From assembly GCA_023405135.1 (NCBI GenBank), contig JAEXYZ010000023.1, positions 1 through 21,463 on the forward strand: DNA of 21,463 nt. The letters are read 5' to 3'. The position numbers were made by a program, and so were the translations under genes. Positions within the stretch are counted from its first letter, which is position 1, and the number at the start of each line of letters is the position of its first letter. Origin of the DNA: Bacillota bacterium. Lineage in GTDB: Bacteria; Bacillota; Bacilli; Bacillales_A; Planococcaceae. Of this stretch, positions 1 to 6,909 are shown piece after piece. Below the pieces are notes generated by a model. The model made no database searches. It worked only from the letters and a program-made list of their open reading frames with translations, and had not been told where the DNA came from.

Positions 1-50
1 GGCCTCGCCCGCGGAAAGCGTCCGCCTGGAACGGAAATCAACGGATTCCA
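1..50. repeat. GC-rich dispersed-repeat-like patch
   Basis: This stretch is far richer in G and C than its surroundings and contains the inverted repeat GCGGA (11-15) / TCCGC (21-25), then GGAACGGAAATCAAC. From memory, very similar strings are scattered in large numbers through Bacillaceae genomes between genes; I cannot count copies here and see only this one in the window. No coding potential was seen. Confidence 0.45.
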
Positions 51-90
51 AAAAAACGGGTAGATGAACGACAAATCGTTCATCTACCCG
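50..90 (-). terminator. Rho-independent terminator reading leftwards
   Basis: A perfect 15-bp stem (57-71 with 76-90, loop CAAA) is followed on the minus strand by seven U (50-56 are all A on the plus strand). It lies downstream of the minus-strand yjcZ-type gene, with about 170 bp between. It could end that transcript or belong to a lost neighbouring gene. Confidence 0.7.
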
Positions 91-260
91 CTATGAAATC
101 CCTATGAGGACTTTTTCAGTGCCCTCCTAAAAAATAGTGGTCTTTTTCTATACTATGTCCGGCTGGGGTGGCCTTGAAAAGTATTAAAGGTTAGTGGCAT
201 ACCTTCAAATTTTAGTAATTAATAAAAAGCTGGATTAAATTACTTTAACAAATAATACTT

Positions 261-380
261 TTAGTAAGCTCCGTATCCGCCGCCGTTAAAAAAAGCAGCA
301 CCAACAATAATTAGTAGGATAAATAAAACAACTAGTAGCGCGAAACCACTACCAAAACCATAACCGCCTGTTGCCCCCAT
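261..380 (-). CDS. YjcZ-family sporulation protein
   Basis: A 39-residue peptide too short for most gene finders. It begins MGATGGYGFGSGFALLVV, has one hydrophobic segment (about residues 13-31) and ends in a Gly/Tyr-rich tail (NGGGYGAY). This Gly-Tyr head, single membrane span and Gly-Tyr tail is the hallmark of the YjcZ family, small proteins found in Bacillus spores and thought to act in the mother cell or spore coat; the molecular role is not known. The start is supported by AAGGAGG (on the minus strand, 387-393 region) about 7 bases before ATG. A sigma-K-like -10 element lies upstream (414-422). The assignment rests on the protein pattern; no neighbour shares the function. Confidence 0.85.
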   Translation of the reverse strand: MGATGGYGFGSGFALLVVLFILLIIVGAAFFNGGGYGAY

Positions 381-413
381 ACTAAAAACCTCCTTTTAAA
401 ATGTATTCGTTTA

Positions 414-422
414 TAAGGTATG
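414..422 (-). promoter_or_regulatory. Possible sigma-K type -10 element
   Basis: On the minus strand this reads CATACCTTA, matching the sigma-K/sigma-E mother-cell -10 pattern CATANNNTA. It lies about 34 bases upstream of the yjcZ-type start codon, a suitable distance for a short leader. The -35 (AC) is degenerate and its spacing slightly short, so this is tentative. Confidence 0.35.
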
Positions 423-521
423 TCTGAAGTTAATTAGTGAATGGACGAATGTACCGATAAGAGGATAAAAGTTAAGGTAATTAAAATAAACTGATGTAAT
501 GAGACAAATCCAAATGAAATA

Positions 522-550
522 TTGACAAAAATATATGATTCGCATATATT
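522..550 (+). promoter_or_regulatory. Sigma-A promoter of the ykoY leader
   Basis: TTGACA (522-527), exactly 17 bases, then TATATT (545-550). Transcription would begin near 557, just before the manganese-sensing leader. Confidence 0.8.
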
Positions 551-570
551 TATTATAATTAAATAGTTCT

Positions 571-666
571 CCTAAAGGGGAGTAGCTTTTACAACTCAGT
601 CGTCATTTCGGAAGTTTTCTTCCCGGCTTTGTTGGCAATGAATTCGTTGTTAGCAAGACCTTTACC
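571..666 (+). ncRNA. yybP-ykoY manganese riboswitch
   Basis: The leader shows the conserved blocks of the yybP-ykoY aptamer: AAAGGGGAGTAGC near the 5' side, CAGTCGTCATTTCGG in the middle, and the closing GTTAGCAAGACCTTTACC. The basal helix P1 can be drawn as TAAAGG (573-578) with CCTTTA (659-664). The 3' strand of P1 is also the 5' arm of the first terminator, so ligand binding (Mn2+ in this family) should keep P1 closed, block termination and turn expression on. The following gene encodes a TerC-family protein, the classic partner of this riboswitch. Confidence 0.93.
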
Positions 667-686
667 TAATATGGTAAAGGTCTTTT
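655..686 (+). terminator. Riboswitch terminator 1
   Basis: Perfect 12-bp stem AAGACCTTTACC (655-666) with GGTAAAGGTCTT (673-684), loop TAATAT, then a short U stretch. Its 5' arm overlaps the 3' end of the Mn aptamer. Confidence 0.85.
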
Positions 687-695
687 ATTGTTTTT

Positions 696-728
696 AAACC
701 CTTTACCGCTGTTTGGTAAAGGGTTTTT
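696..728 (+). terminator. Riboswitch terminator 2 (tandem)
   Basis: Perfect 12-bp stem AAACCCTTTACC (696-707) with GGTAAAGGGTTT (715-726), loop GCTGTTT, running into Ts. It begins 11 bases after terminator 1 and shares the CCTTTACC/GGTAAAGG core with it, so arms of the two hairpins can pair with each other. Confidence 0.85.
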
Positions 729-900
729 TATTTATCCATCTTTGTCAGACATATAGGAGCTATTGATAAAAATTTGATTAATGGAGGTTGGGAAATAAGA
801 TAACAATTATGAAGGTTTGAAAGTCGTGAAAGAATAAAATCATCGTCGTTTTTAAATTTCTACAGATACACAATAGGACATTATAAGGAGGATATATCAA

Positions 901-1674
901 TTGGATTTATCGATATTATTTGAATATGGCTGGGTATTGTTATTATTAGTCGCTCTTGAAGGGTTACTTGCGGCAGATAATGCGTTAGTTTTAGCAATTA
1001 TGGTGAAACATCTTCCAGAAAAAGAAAGAAAAAAAGCATTGTTCTATGGATTAGCTGGAGCATTTATCTTCCGTTTTGCTTCATTATTTATTATTTCCTT
1101 TCTAGTCGACGTATGGCAAATTCAAGCAATAGGAGCTTTATATCTTTTATTTATTGCGATTAACCATATTTTAAGGAAATTGATGTTTAAAAAGAAAGAA
1201 GAAAACGTTGAAAAAGAAAAGAAAAAATCAGGCTTTTGGGGAACTGTTATTAAGGTTGAGTTAGCTGATATTGCTTTTGCTATTGACTCTATTCTTGCTG
1301 CTGTAGCTTTAGCAATGACACTTCCAAACACGAACCTCCCACAAATTGGTGGGATGGATGGAGGAAAATTTCTTGTCATCTTTATAGGCGGATTAATTGG
1401 ATTAGTCATTATGCGTTTTGCTGCTAACTTATTTGTAAAATTACTACAATCTCGACCAGGCCTTGAAATAGCTGCCTTTGCAATTGTTGGTTGGGTTGGT
1501 GTAAAGCTTGCTGTATTAACATTAGGACATCCAGATATCGGCGTTTTATCCTACGAATTTGCACATTCTAAAGAATGGAAGCTAATCTTTTATGGGGTAT
1601 TAATTTTAATTGCTGTGGCAGGATGGTTTATGTCGAATAATAATAAAGAAAAAAACGATCAATCAATAGTTTGA
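901..1674 (+). CDS. ykoY: TerC-family membrane protein, probable Mn2+ exporter YkoY/MeeY
   Basis: A 257-residue polytopic inner-membrane protein of the TerC family. In Bacillus subtilis, YkoY (MeeY) exports Mn2+ and helps load metal onto secreted enzymes. Family marks visible here: the acidic motif LEGLLAADNALV (about 19-30, with E20, D26, N27) in the first membrane helix and its pseudo-repeat VELADIAFAIDS (about 119-130, with E120, D123, D129) after a Lys/Glu-rich cytoplasmic loop (97-110). About seven hydrophobic segments are visible. Start is TTG, chosen because AAGGAGG (885-891) sits 9 bases upstream and the protein then begins in typical fashion. Length is near the family norm (about 250-270). 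Expression should be switched on by manganese through the leader, which ends about 170 bases upstream. Confidence 0.92.
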   Translation: MDLSILFEYGWVLLLLVALEGLLAADNALVLAIMVKHLPEKERKKALFYGLAGAFIFRFASLFIISFLVDVWQIQAIGALYLLFIAINHILRKLMFKKKEENVEKEKKKSGFWGTVIKVELADIAFAIDSILAAVALAMTLPNTNLPQIGGMDGGKFLVIFIGGLIGLVIMRFAANLFVKLLQSRPGLEIAAFAIVGWVGVKLAVLTLGHPDIGVLSYEFAHSKEWKLIFYGVLILIAVAGWFMSNNNKEKNDQSIV

Positions 1675-1675
1675 T

Positions 1676-1716
1676 AAAAAATAAGACCCTCGATTTATGG
1701 AAATCAAGGGTCTTAT
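1676..1716. terminator. Bidirectional terminator between ykoY and the LysE gene
   Basis: Long stem ATAAGACCCT-C-GATTT (1681-1696) with AAATC-A-AGGGTCTTAT (1701-1716), one C/A mismatch, loop ATGG. The A run at 1676-1681 supplies a U tract for the minus-strand gene; on the plus strand the U tract is weak. It separates two converging genes. Confidence 0.85.
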
Positions 1717-1719
1717 ATC

Positions 1720-2352
1720 TTAATGATGGGATTTTTCAAGAGCTAGTTTGATACCAAAACCAATCAATACTGAACCTGTAATTCCCTCAATTAAAGTTTG
1801 TGCTTTAGGTTTTTTCATAAAAGCACTAATGTGATTAATTAAATAAACATAAAGTAAAAACCACATAACAGTTAAAGCAGTATAAGTAATGCCCATTATA
1901 AGGAATGGTATAAAAGTATTGCTTACATGGTGTACGAATTGCGGCAAGAAAGTTAAGAAAAAAACAGCAACTTTAGGATTTAGAATATTGGTAAGAAACC
2001 CTTGTTTAAAACAAGATTTATTTTCGAACTGACTTTTTTCGTTGTTGTCGATTGCTACTATGTCTTGCTTTTTTTTCAAAGCCCATAATGCTTTAACCCC
2101 TAAATAAATTAAATAAACAGCACCAACGTATTTGAAAACTGAAAATAATAAAGCTGATTTAACAATAATAGCTGAAAGCCCTAATACTGCAGCAGAAGTA
2201 TGAATAAAAAGGCCACAGCAAGAACCAAATGCTGTTTTCAGGCCACCAGTCCTCCCAACTGTGAGCGTATTTTTAGTAACGATGGCAGTATCGGGACCAG
2301 GTAAAATTATTAGACAAATACACATAAAAACAAATAAATAAAAGTTCTCCAT
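1720..2352 (-). CDS. LysE/RhtB-family amino-acid exporter
   Basis: A 210-residue inner-membrane protein with about six hydrophobic segments. The N-terminal LPGPDTAIV motif (about 17-25) is the signature of the LysE/RhtB family, whose members export amino acids and related small molecules by proton exchange. A polar, Lys/Asp/Asn-rich loop (about 92-113) separates two halves, and NILNPKVAVFFLTFLPQFV (about 122-140) is the second conserved block. Substrate cannot be read from the sequence; family members export lysine, threonine, homoserine, leucine or similar. AAAGGTGAT lies about 7 bases before ATG. It stands alone, converges with ykoY and is divergent from the S-layer gene; its promoter was not clearly identified. 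Confidence 0.88.
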   Translation of the reverse strand: MENFYLFVFMCICLIILPGPDTAIVTKNTLTVGRTGGLKTAFGSCCGLFIHTSAAVLGLSAIIVKSALLFSVFKYVGAVYLIYLGVKALWALKKKQDIVAIDNNEKSQFENKSCFKQGFLTNILNPKVAVFFLTFLPQFVHHVSNTFIPFLIMGITYTALTVMWFLLYVYLINHISAFMKKPKAQTLIEGITGSVLIGFGIKLALEKSHH

Positions 2353-2592
2353 TTTGTATCACCTTTCAAATCGTGATGAGGTTTTCAGAATATTTTAATA
2401 TATTATATATGAATTATGTTATGAATTGAATATAATCTTTATTTGATTAACTTTTTCGTTACATAATTAGTGTCTTTAGTTGGGGAAGAAATTCAATTTG
2501 AATAACTAATATAATCTGCTTTAGGGAATTTGTTATAGAGGGAAGTATGGATTTTTGCACTTGTTTTTCGTTACAAAAAAACCATAAATGCA
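2353..2592. promoter_or_regulatory. AT-rich S-layer upstream region with a 12-bp direct repeat
   Basis: No gene was seen here. TTTTTCGTTACA occurs twice (2452-2463 and 2564-2575), 112 bp apart and in the same direction. TATAAT-like hexamers occur at 2431-2436 and 2510-2515 without convincing -35 partners. S-layer genes often have several promoters, so extra upstream starts are possible. Confidence 0.35.
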
Positions 2593-2620
2593 TTGACGGT
2601 TCGAAAATGAATGCTATAAT
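2593..2620 (+). promoter_or_regulatory. Strong sigma-A promoter of the S-layer gene
   Basis: TTGACG (2593-2598), 16 bases, TATAAT (2615-2620), with TG one base before the -10 (2612-2613), i.e. an extended -10. Transcription should begin near 2627, giving a leader of about 70 bases. Confidence 0.8.
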
Positions 2621-2629
2621 CACTTTTAA

Positions 2630-2644
2630 TGATAATGATTCTCA
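2630..2644 (+). promoter_or_regulatory. Fur-box-like operator over the S-layer start site
   Basis: TGATAATGATTCTCA matches the Bacillus Fur consensus TGATAATNATTATCA at 13 of 14 defined positions. It lies directly downstream of the -10 element, where a bound repressor would block transcription. The same bases form one arm of the leader hairpin, so the match could partly be a by-product of RNA structure. Confidence 0.45.
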
Positions 2645-2670
2645 ATTTCATTCGTTTAATTGAGAATTAT
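2635..2670 (+). other. 5' leader hairpin of the S-layer mRNA
   Basis: ATTCTCAATT (2638-2647) pairs perfectly with AATTGAGAAT (2658-2667), extendable to 13 pairs with one G-U; loop of 10 bases. It sits at the extreme 5' end of the predicted mRNA, 9 bases before AGGAGG. No U run follows, so it is not a terminator. 5' hairpins of this kind lengthen mRNA life in some highly expressed Gram-positive genes. Confidence 0.6.
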
Positions 2671-2696
2671 ATAATAATTAGGAGGTAATCTTTTCA

Positions 2697-5600
2697 ATGA
2701 CGAACCAACCAAAAAGATATAAAAAATTTCTAGCAACTACTGCAACAGCTTCCTTAGTAGCATCTGCTATTGTTCCTGTAGCTACTGCTGCATCAACAAC
2801 ATTTCAAGATGTGAAGAGCGATAACTCCCATGTCGAAGCAATTAATGCATTAGTTGAAGCGGGCATTATTAAAGGATATGAGGATGGAACTTTTAAACCA
2901 AATGCAAAATTAACACGTGGTCAAGTCGTAAAAATGCTTGGTAAATGGGTAGAGTCACAAGGTTTCGAAATTCCAGCTGACTACAACATAATTCAACGTT
3001 TTGATGATGTGGCAGTAGATGCTACTGATCAAGAATTAGTAAAATATGCAGCTTTAGTGAAAGATACAGGTGTATTCGTTGGATCTGAAGGAAACTTAAA
3101 TGCTGCTGACCATATTACTCGTGAAAATATGGCACTTACGCTTGACCGTGCTTATAAAGCGATATTCGGTAAGTCTTTAGTAGAATTAGCAGCTGATACT
3201 GAAAACACAACAGTTGCTGATTTAGCTACTGCAAAAGAAGAAGTTCGTCAAGTAATCCAGGCTTTACGTAACCTTGGAATTTCAAGTGTAGACAACTTTC
3301 AACCGAAAGAAACTGTAACTCGTGCTCAATTTGCATCGTTATTAAATCGTACCATCAATGCTTCTGCAAAACCAGCTACAGAAGTTAAAGTTGGAATAAA
3401 ATCATTAGAAGCAACAGCAGTAAATCAATTAACGGTAACTTTTGATGGCGCAATTACAACAACAGACACTGCTAAATTTACAGTAAATCGTGGCAATACA
3501 GCGATTGCAGTTAGCAAGGTAGAGTGGAACGAAGAAAAAACTGAAGCAATATTAACTGTTGATCATAAATTCTCAGATGGAACTTACGTCTTAACTGTAA
3601 GTGGTGTTGGTGAAAACGATTTAACTGCTTCAGTAACAACTGCTCGAGAAGAAGTAGCATCTATTAATTTTTTATCTAATAAATTAGTATTTACAGGCAA
3701 GACAAAAGGTGATTATAACCAAGCAGTAATTGCTTTTGAAGCAATAAACCAATATGGAGAAGATATTACAAAAAATATCAGTACAAATCGTTATGTGGAT
3801 GAACGTGTTCGTGGAATTGATATAAATAAAGATGATATTACGATTGAAAATGGAAAATTTATCGTTTGGGTTGAAAAGGACGAAGATGATGATCAAACGG
3901 GTTCTGTAGAATTTACATATAAAAACGGTGATTATGAAATTGACGTTTATCAAGATGTTCAATTATCAGACATAAGTGAACCTGGCTCTGTAGAATTACT
4001 CAGTATTTATAACTCAAGTAATAAAGAATTAACTACTAAAAACCTTAAAGATGCTGCTACAGATTTAGAAGAATTTTACTTACTATTCAAAGTGAAGGAC
4101 CAATATGGTGTAGAAATTGATGCGGAATTTGCTGAAAAAGTTAAAACTACTTCTACAACAGGTGATACGACAATTTTAGATGAAGTACAAAAAGGACTTC
4201 GCGTAAGCGTATCAAACAGAGATATTTTTGATTTAAAAGATGAAGAAGAAATTAAAGTTTTGAATGTAGATGGTGAATACTACTTTGCGCTACAGTTGGA
4301 TATTAGAGATGTAGAGGATTTAGTAGGTGGAGAAAATGTCGTAGAATTCCGTGCAAAGGCAACTGGTGAAATTACGAGCAAAACTTATAAAGTTGAACAT
4401 AGTTCGGAGGTTTATAAAGTAGAGCTTAGTTATCCCGATGAAGTAATTGCTGGTGGTGAAACTGTAAAATTACCTGTAACTGCAACGGATCAAAATGGAG
4501 AGGTAATTACTGATGTAAAAGCTTTAAACGACGATTTAAAAGATGGAAGCATTACAATTGATTGGGATAAAGGATTAACTAAATTAGAAGATGATAAGGC
4601 TTCAAAAGTCTTTTCATTTATTAAAGAAAAAGATAAAGTTTACTTGAAATTTGAAACTGCTGATAATCTTAAAGATAAAGCTGAGGATTACGATATTGAC
4701 ATCGAAGTAGACAAATCAGATGTTGAATCTACACTTACGGTTTATGTAGAACCAAATGCATATCCAGCAAGAATCGCTTTAAAAGATATAAAACATAATT
4801 ATGTTTTTTTAGGAGATGAACGTTCAGATACAATTATTTTTGAAGATCAATATGGACGTGAATTTAATAATAAGTCAGTAGGTACTTCAGACAAACCTGG
4901 TGGTGTAAATGGCTATAAATTTTATGAAGTTACTGCAACGTCATCAAATAAAGATGTTATGTCTGTAACAAATTCTAGCAATAAAGTAGAGATTAAATCT
5001 CTGAAAAAAGGTAGCTCAACAATAAAATTAAAATTAACAGCTCGCAATATTAAAGGCGAACTAATTGAAGATACATTAGATGTAACTTACCGTACAATTG
5101 AAATAGAAGATTTTGATTCATTTAAAGTAAAGAGTGACGGTGTTCTTTTCGGAGGAGATAAATTCGTCAAAGTAGATGAAGCAGGAATTAGTGTAGTAGG
5201 TTTAATTGGTAAACTTGAAGTGGGCATTCCTACTGATGAATATAATATAGTTACAGATAGCAAATATTTAAGCACTGATAACAAAGAAGTAACAGCTGAT
5301 ACAGCTTCTATTAAAGCTGATGGGATTTTAGACAAAGAGACTGATAAATATGAAGCTGATATTCTTGTAACAATTAACGATACTGGAGAAACAATTAGAC
5401 ATACTTTAACACTTACTCGAGAAGGTGCTAAAGCTAATAGTTTCAAGATAAATGATTCTAGCGGCTTAGCTAAAAAAACATTAGAATCTTTGAATATTAA
5501 ATATAGCGAAGTTTCACAGGATCTTAAACTAACAGCTGATGAAATTTTTAAAGAAATAGAAGGTAAATTTGACCTTAATGATCAATATAATAATAAATTT

Positions 5601-5834
5601 TTATCATATAGTACAGCTACTGGTAAAGTAGAATTCTTTGATGGATCAACAGATAAAATTCGACCAATCATTTCTGAAATAAATTCAGATAAAGATAAAG
5701 ATGTTGTTTCTTCAAACGGCACAGAAAATATGACTATTACATTGGGAGAAAACGGTCTAACTGAAGGAGATACGTTTGATCTTACATTAACTATCGGTGG
5801 AAAATCTCAAACAATCAAAGTTTATATAAAATAG
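2697..5834 (+). CDS. S-layer protein with three SLH domains
   Basis: A 1045-residue secreted cell-surface protein. It starts with a Sec signal peptide (basic MTNQPKRYKK, hydrophobic core about 11-29, cleavage near ATA-AS, residues 31-32). Three SLH domains follow: about 34-80 (FQDVKSDNSHVEAINALVEA...TRGQ), 100-150 (FDDVAVDA...ITRENMALTL) and 170-220 (TVTRAQFASLL). SLH domains bind pyruvylated secondary cell-wall polymer and hold the lattice on the wall. The remaining 820 residues are Asp/Lys/Thr-rich beta-sandwich-like sequence, with Ig-like (BIG_2-type) strings such as SVTNSSNKVEIKSLKKGSSTIKL. No cysteine was noticed, usual for S-layer proteins. Layout matches Lysinibacillus S-layer proteins, though somewhat shorter than the 1200-residue class. 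AGGAGGT lies about 10 bases before ATG. It is a single-gene unit with a strong promoter and a terminator at 5878. Confidence 0.9.
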   Translation: MTNQPKRYKKFLATTATASLVASAIVPVATAASTTFQDVKSDNSHVEAINALVEAGIIKGYEDGTFKPNAKLTRGQVVKMLGKWVESQGFEIPADYNIIQRFDDVAVDATDQELVKYAALVKDTGVFVGSEGNLNAADHITRENMALTLDRAYKAIFGKSLVELAADTENTTVADLATAKEEVRQVIQALRNLGISSVDNFQPKETVTRAQFASLLNRTINASAKPATEVKVGIKSLEATAVNQLTVTFDGAITTTDTAKFTVNRGNTAIAVSKVEWNEEKTEAILTVDHKFSDGTYVLTVSGVGENDLTASVTTAREEVASINFLSNKLVFTGKTKGDYNQAVIAFEAINQYGEDITKNISTNRYVDERVRGIDINKDDITIENGKFIVWVEKDEDDDQTGSVEFTYKNGDYEIDVYQDVQLSDISEPGSVELLSIYNSSNKELTTKNLKDAATDLEEFYLLFKVKDQYGVEIDAEFAEKVKTTSTTGDTTILDEVQKGLRVSVSNRDIFDLKDEEEIKVLNVDGEYYFALQLDIRDVEDLVGGENVVEFRAKATGEITSKTYKVEHSSEVYKVELSYPDEVIAGGETVKLPVTATDQNGEVITDVKALNDDLKDGSITIDWDKGLTKLEDDKASKVFSFIKEKDKVYLKFETADNLKDKAEDYDIDIEVDKSDVESTLTVYVEPNAYPARIALKDIKHNYVFLGDERSDTIIFEDQYGREFNNKSVGTSDKPGGVNGYKFYEVTATSSNKDVMSVTNSSNKVEIKSLKKGSSTIKLKLTARNIKGELIEDTLDVTYRTIEIEDFDSFKVKSDGVLFGGDKFVKVDEAGISVVGLIGKLEVGIPTDEYNIVTDSKYLSTDNKEVTADTASIKADGILDKETDKYEADILVTINDTGETIRHTLTLTREGAKANSFKINDSSGLAKKTLESLNIKYSEVSQDLKLTADEIFKEIEGKFDLNDQYNNKFLSYSTATGKVEFFDGSTDKIRPIISEINSDKDKDVVSSNGTENMTITLGENGLTEGDTFDLTLTIGGKSQTIKVYIK

Positions 5835-5877
5835 TAGAAAGTTACTGAGATAGTCTAAACTGATTCAAAAATAAAGG

Positions 5878-5912
5878 GACTGCCCCGAAACTGAAAATTT
5901 CGGGGCAGTCTA
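5878..5912 (+). terminator. Terminator of the S-layer gene
   Basis: Perfect 13-bp GC-rich stem GACTGCCCCGAAA (5878-5890) with TTTCGGGGCAGTC (5898-5910), loop CTGAAAA. The following U tract is broken (TACTATCTTCTTT), but the stem is strong. Confidence 0.8.
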
Positions 5913-5993
5913 CTATCTTCTTTAGTTAGTATTTGCTTATAAATGTTGTAAAATTCTAGAAATTTGTTAAAATGTATATAATTAAATAGCTAG

Positions 5994-6065
5994 ACACTAG
6001 GGGCGCCATTTGGCTGAGAAGTACCCTTTGAACCTGATTTAGTTCGTACTAACGTAGGGAAGTGT
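5994..6065 (+). ncRNA. TPP riboswitch (THI element)
   Basis: All conserved THI-box blocks are present: ACACTAGGGGCGCC, GGCTGAGA, ACCCTTTGAACCTGAT and CGTAGGGAAGTG. P1 is ACACT (5994-5998) with AGTGT (6061-6065). An antiterminator can be drawn between TAGGGAA (6055-6061) and TTTCCTA (6098-6104); TPP binding should hold the first segment in the aptamer and free the terminator, so excess thiamine pyrophosphate switches thiW off. A -10 TATAAT is at 5977-5982; the -35 is unclear. Confidence 0.96.
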
Positions 6066-6100
6066 AAAATGATGTTAAAATTCTGTCATTTTGTCATTTT

Positions 6101-6129
6101 CCTATTTACTTTTGTAAATAGGTTTTTTT
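6101..6129 (+). terminator. Terminator of the TPP riboswitch
   Basis: Stem CCTATTTAC (6101-6109) with GTAAATAGG (6114-6122), loop TTTT, then seven T. It ends 69 bases before thiW and is the expression platform of the riboswitch. Confidence 0.9.
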
Positions 6130-6198
6130 ATTGCAGAAATAATTAAGTAAACCGAATCAGGGGTAGTCGTTAGCTAAATAAGAAAGGAGATATGAAGG

Positions 6199-6690
6199 AT
6201 GAACAAAACGAAGAAACTTACGTACACGGCAATTATATCGGCAATTGCAACAGCAGCAAGTACAGTGGTTTATATACCATTAGGATTTGCAAAGGCATTT
6301 CCAATTCAACATTTGGCCAATGTCATTTCTGCTGTAATGTTAGGACCTGCATATGCTGTGTTACAGGCTTTTTTAACATCGACATTGCGAAATTTATTAG
6401 GAACAGGGAGTTTATTTGCTTATCCAGGAAGTATGATCGGAGCCTTATTAGCTAGTATACTTTACTCAAAAACAAAAAATTTAGAGTTAACGGCTACGGG
6501 TGAAGTAATCGGAACAGGGATTATCGGTGCCATGGCCACATATCCAATTGGAACCTTACTGTTAGGGCAAGATGCAACATTATTTGGTTTAGTACCAGCA
6601 TTTATTACAAGTTCATTTGTAGGTGCATTACTAGGCTATGTCGTTCTTAAAGTATTAGTTCGCAATAAAGTGTTAAATCAAGTGTATTAA
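6199..6690 (+). CDS. thiW: ThiW, ECF transporter substrate-binding (S) component
   Basis: A 163-residue membrane protein with about five to six hydrophobic segments. It matches ThiW, the substrate-binding S component of an energy-coupling-factor transporter, predicted to import the thiazole precursor hydroxyethylthiazole. Visible family features: N-terminal KKLTYTAIISAIATAAS, the loop FPIQHLANVISAVMLGPAYA (about 34-53), and LRNLLGTGSLFAYPGSMIGALLA (about 63-85). No ATPase or T component is next to it, so it would use the shared EcfA/EcfT module encoded elsewhere. Of two nearby ATG codons (6192, 6199), the second is in the right frame and has AAGGAG 9 bases upstream. Control is by the TPP riboswitch directly upstream. 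No clear terminator follows. Confidence 0.9.
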   Translation: MNKTKKLTYTAIISAIATAASTVVYIPLGFAKAFPIQHLANVISAVMLGPAYAVLQAFLTSTLRNLLGTGSLFAYPGSMIGALLASILYSKTKNLELTATGEVIGTGIIGAMATYPIGTLLLGQDATLFGLVPAFITSSFVGALLGYVVLKVLVRNKVLNQVY

Positions 6691-6909
6691 TGAAGTTTAA
6701 AATGATGATTCTAACGATTCTCTAAAATCAGTGATAAAAAGAAATTACAAAGGGGCCTCCTAAGTATATTTTGGCTAACTATACAAGGTGAAACAGTATC
6801 TTCATTTATAGATTATTTTTATTCTAATCAAGGAAAAATGCTCTTTTTGTTTAATAATATAAATGAAGAAACTATTTTGGGTGAGCATTTAATGGGGGAG
6901 TTGGTAACT

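Noticed and set aside
3684..3962. Minus-strand open frame inside the S-layer gene
   Set aside because: It lies wholly within a strongly coding gene, has low-complexity Ile/Phe-rich composition and no ribosome site.
5087..5446. Minus-strand open frame of 119 codons inside the S-layer gene
   Set aside because: It mirrors the plus-strand codons (Ser/Leu-rich shadow) and has no own signals.
6192..6455. Alternative frame starting 7 bases before thiW
   Set aside because: Cys/Ile-rich nonsense protein overlapping an excellent ThiW match; the ATG at 6192 is a chance start.
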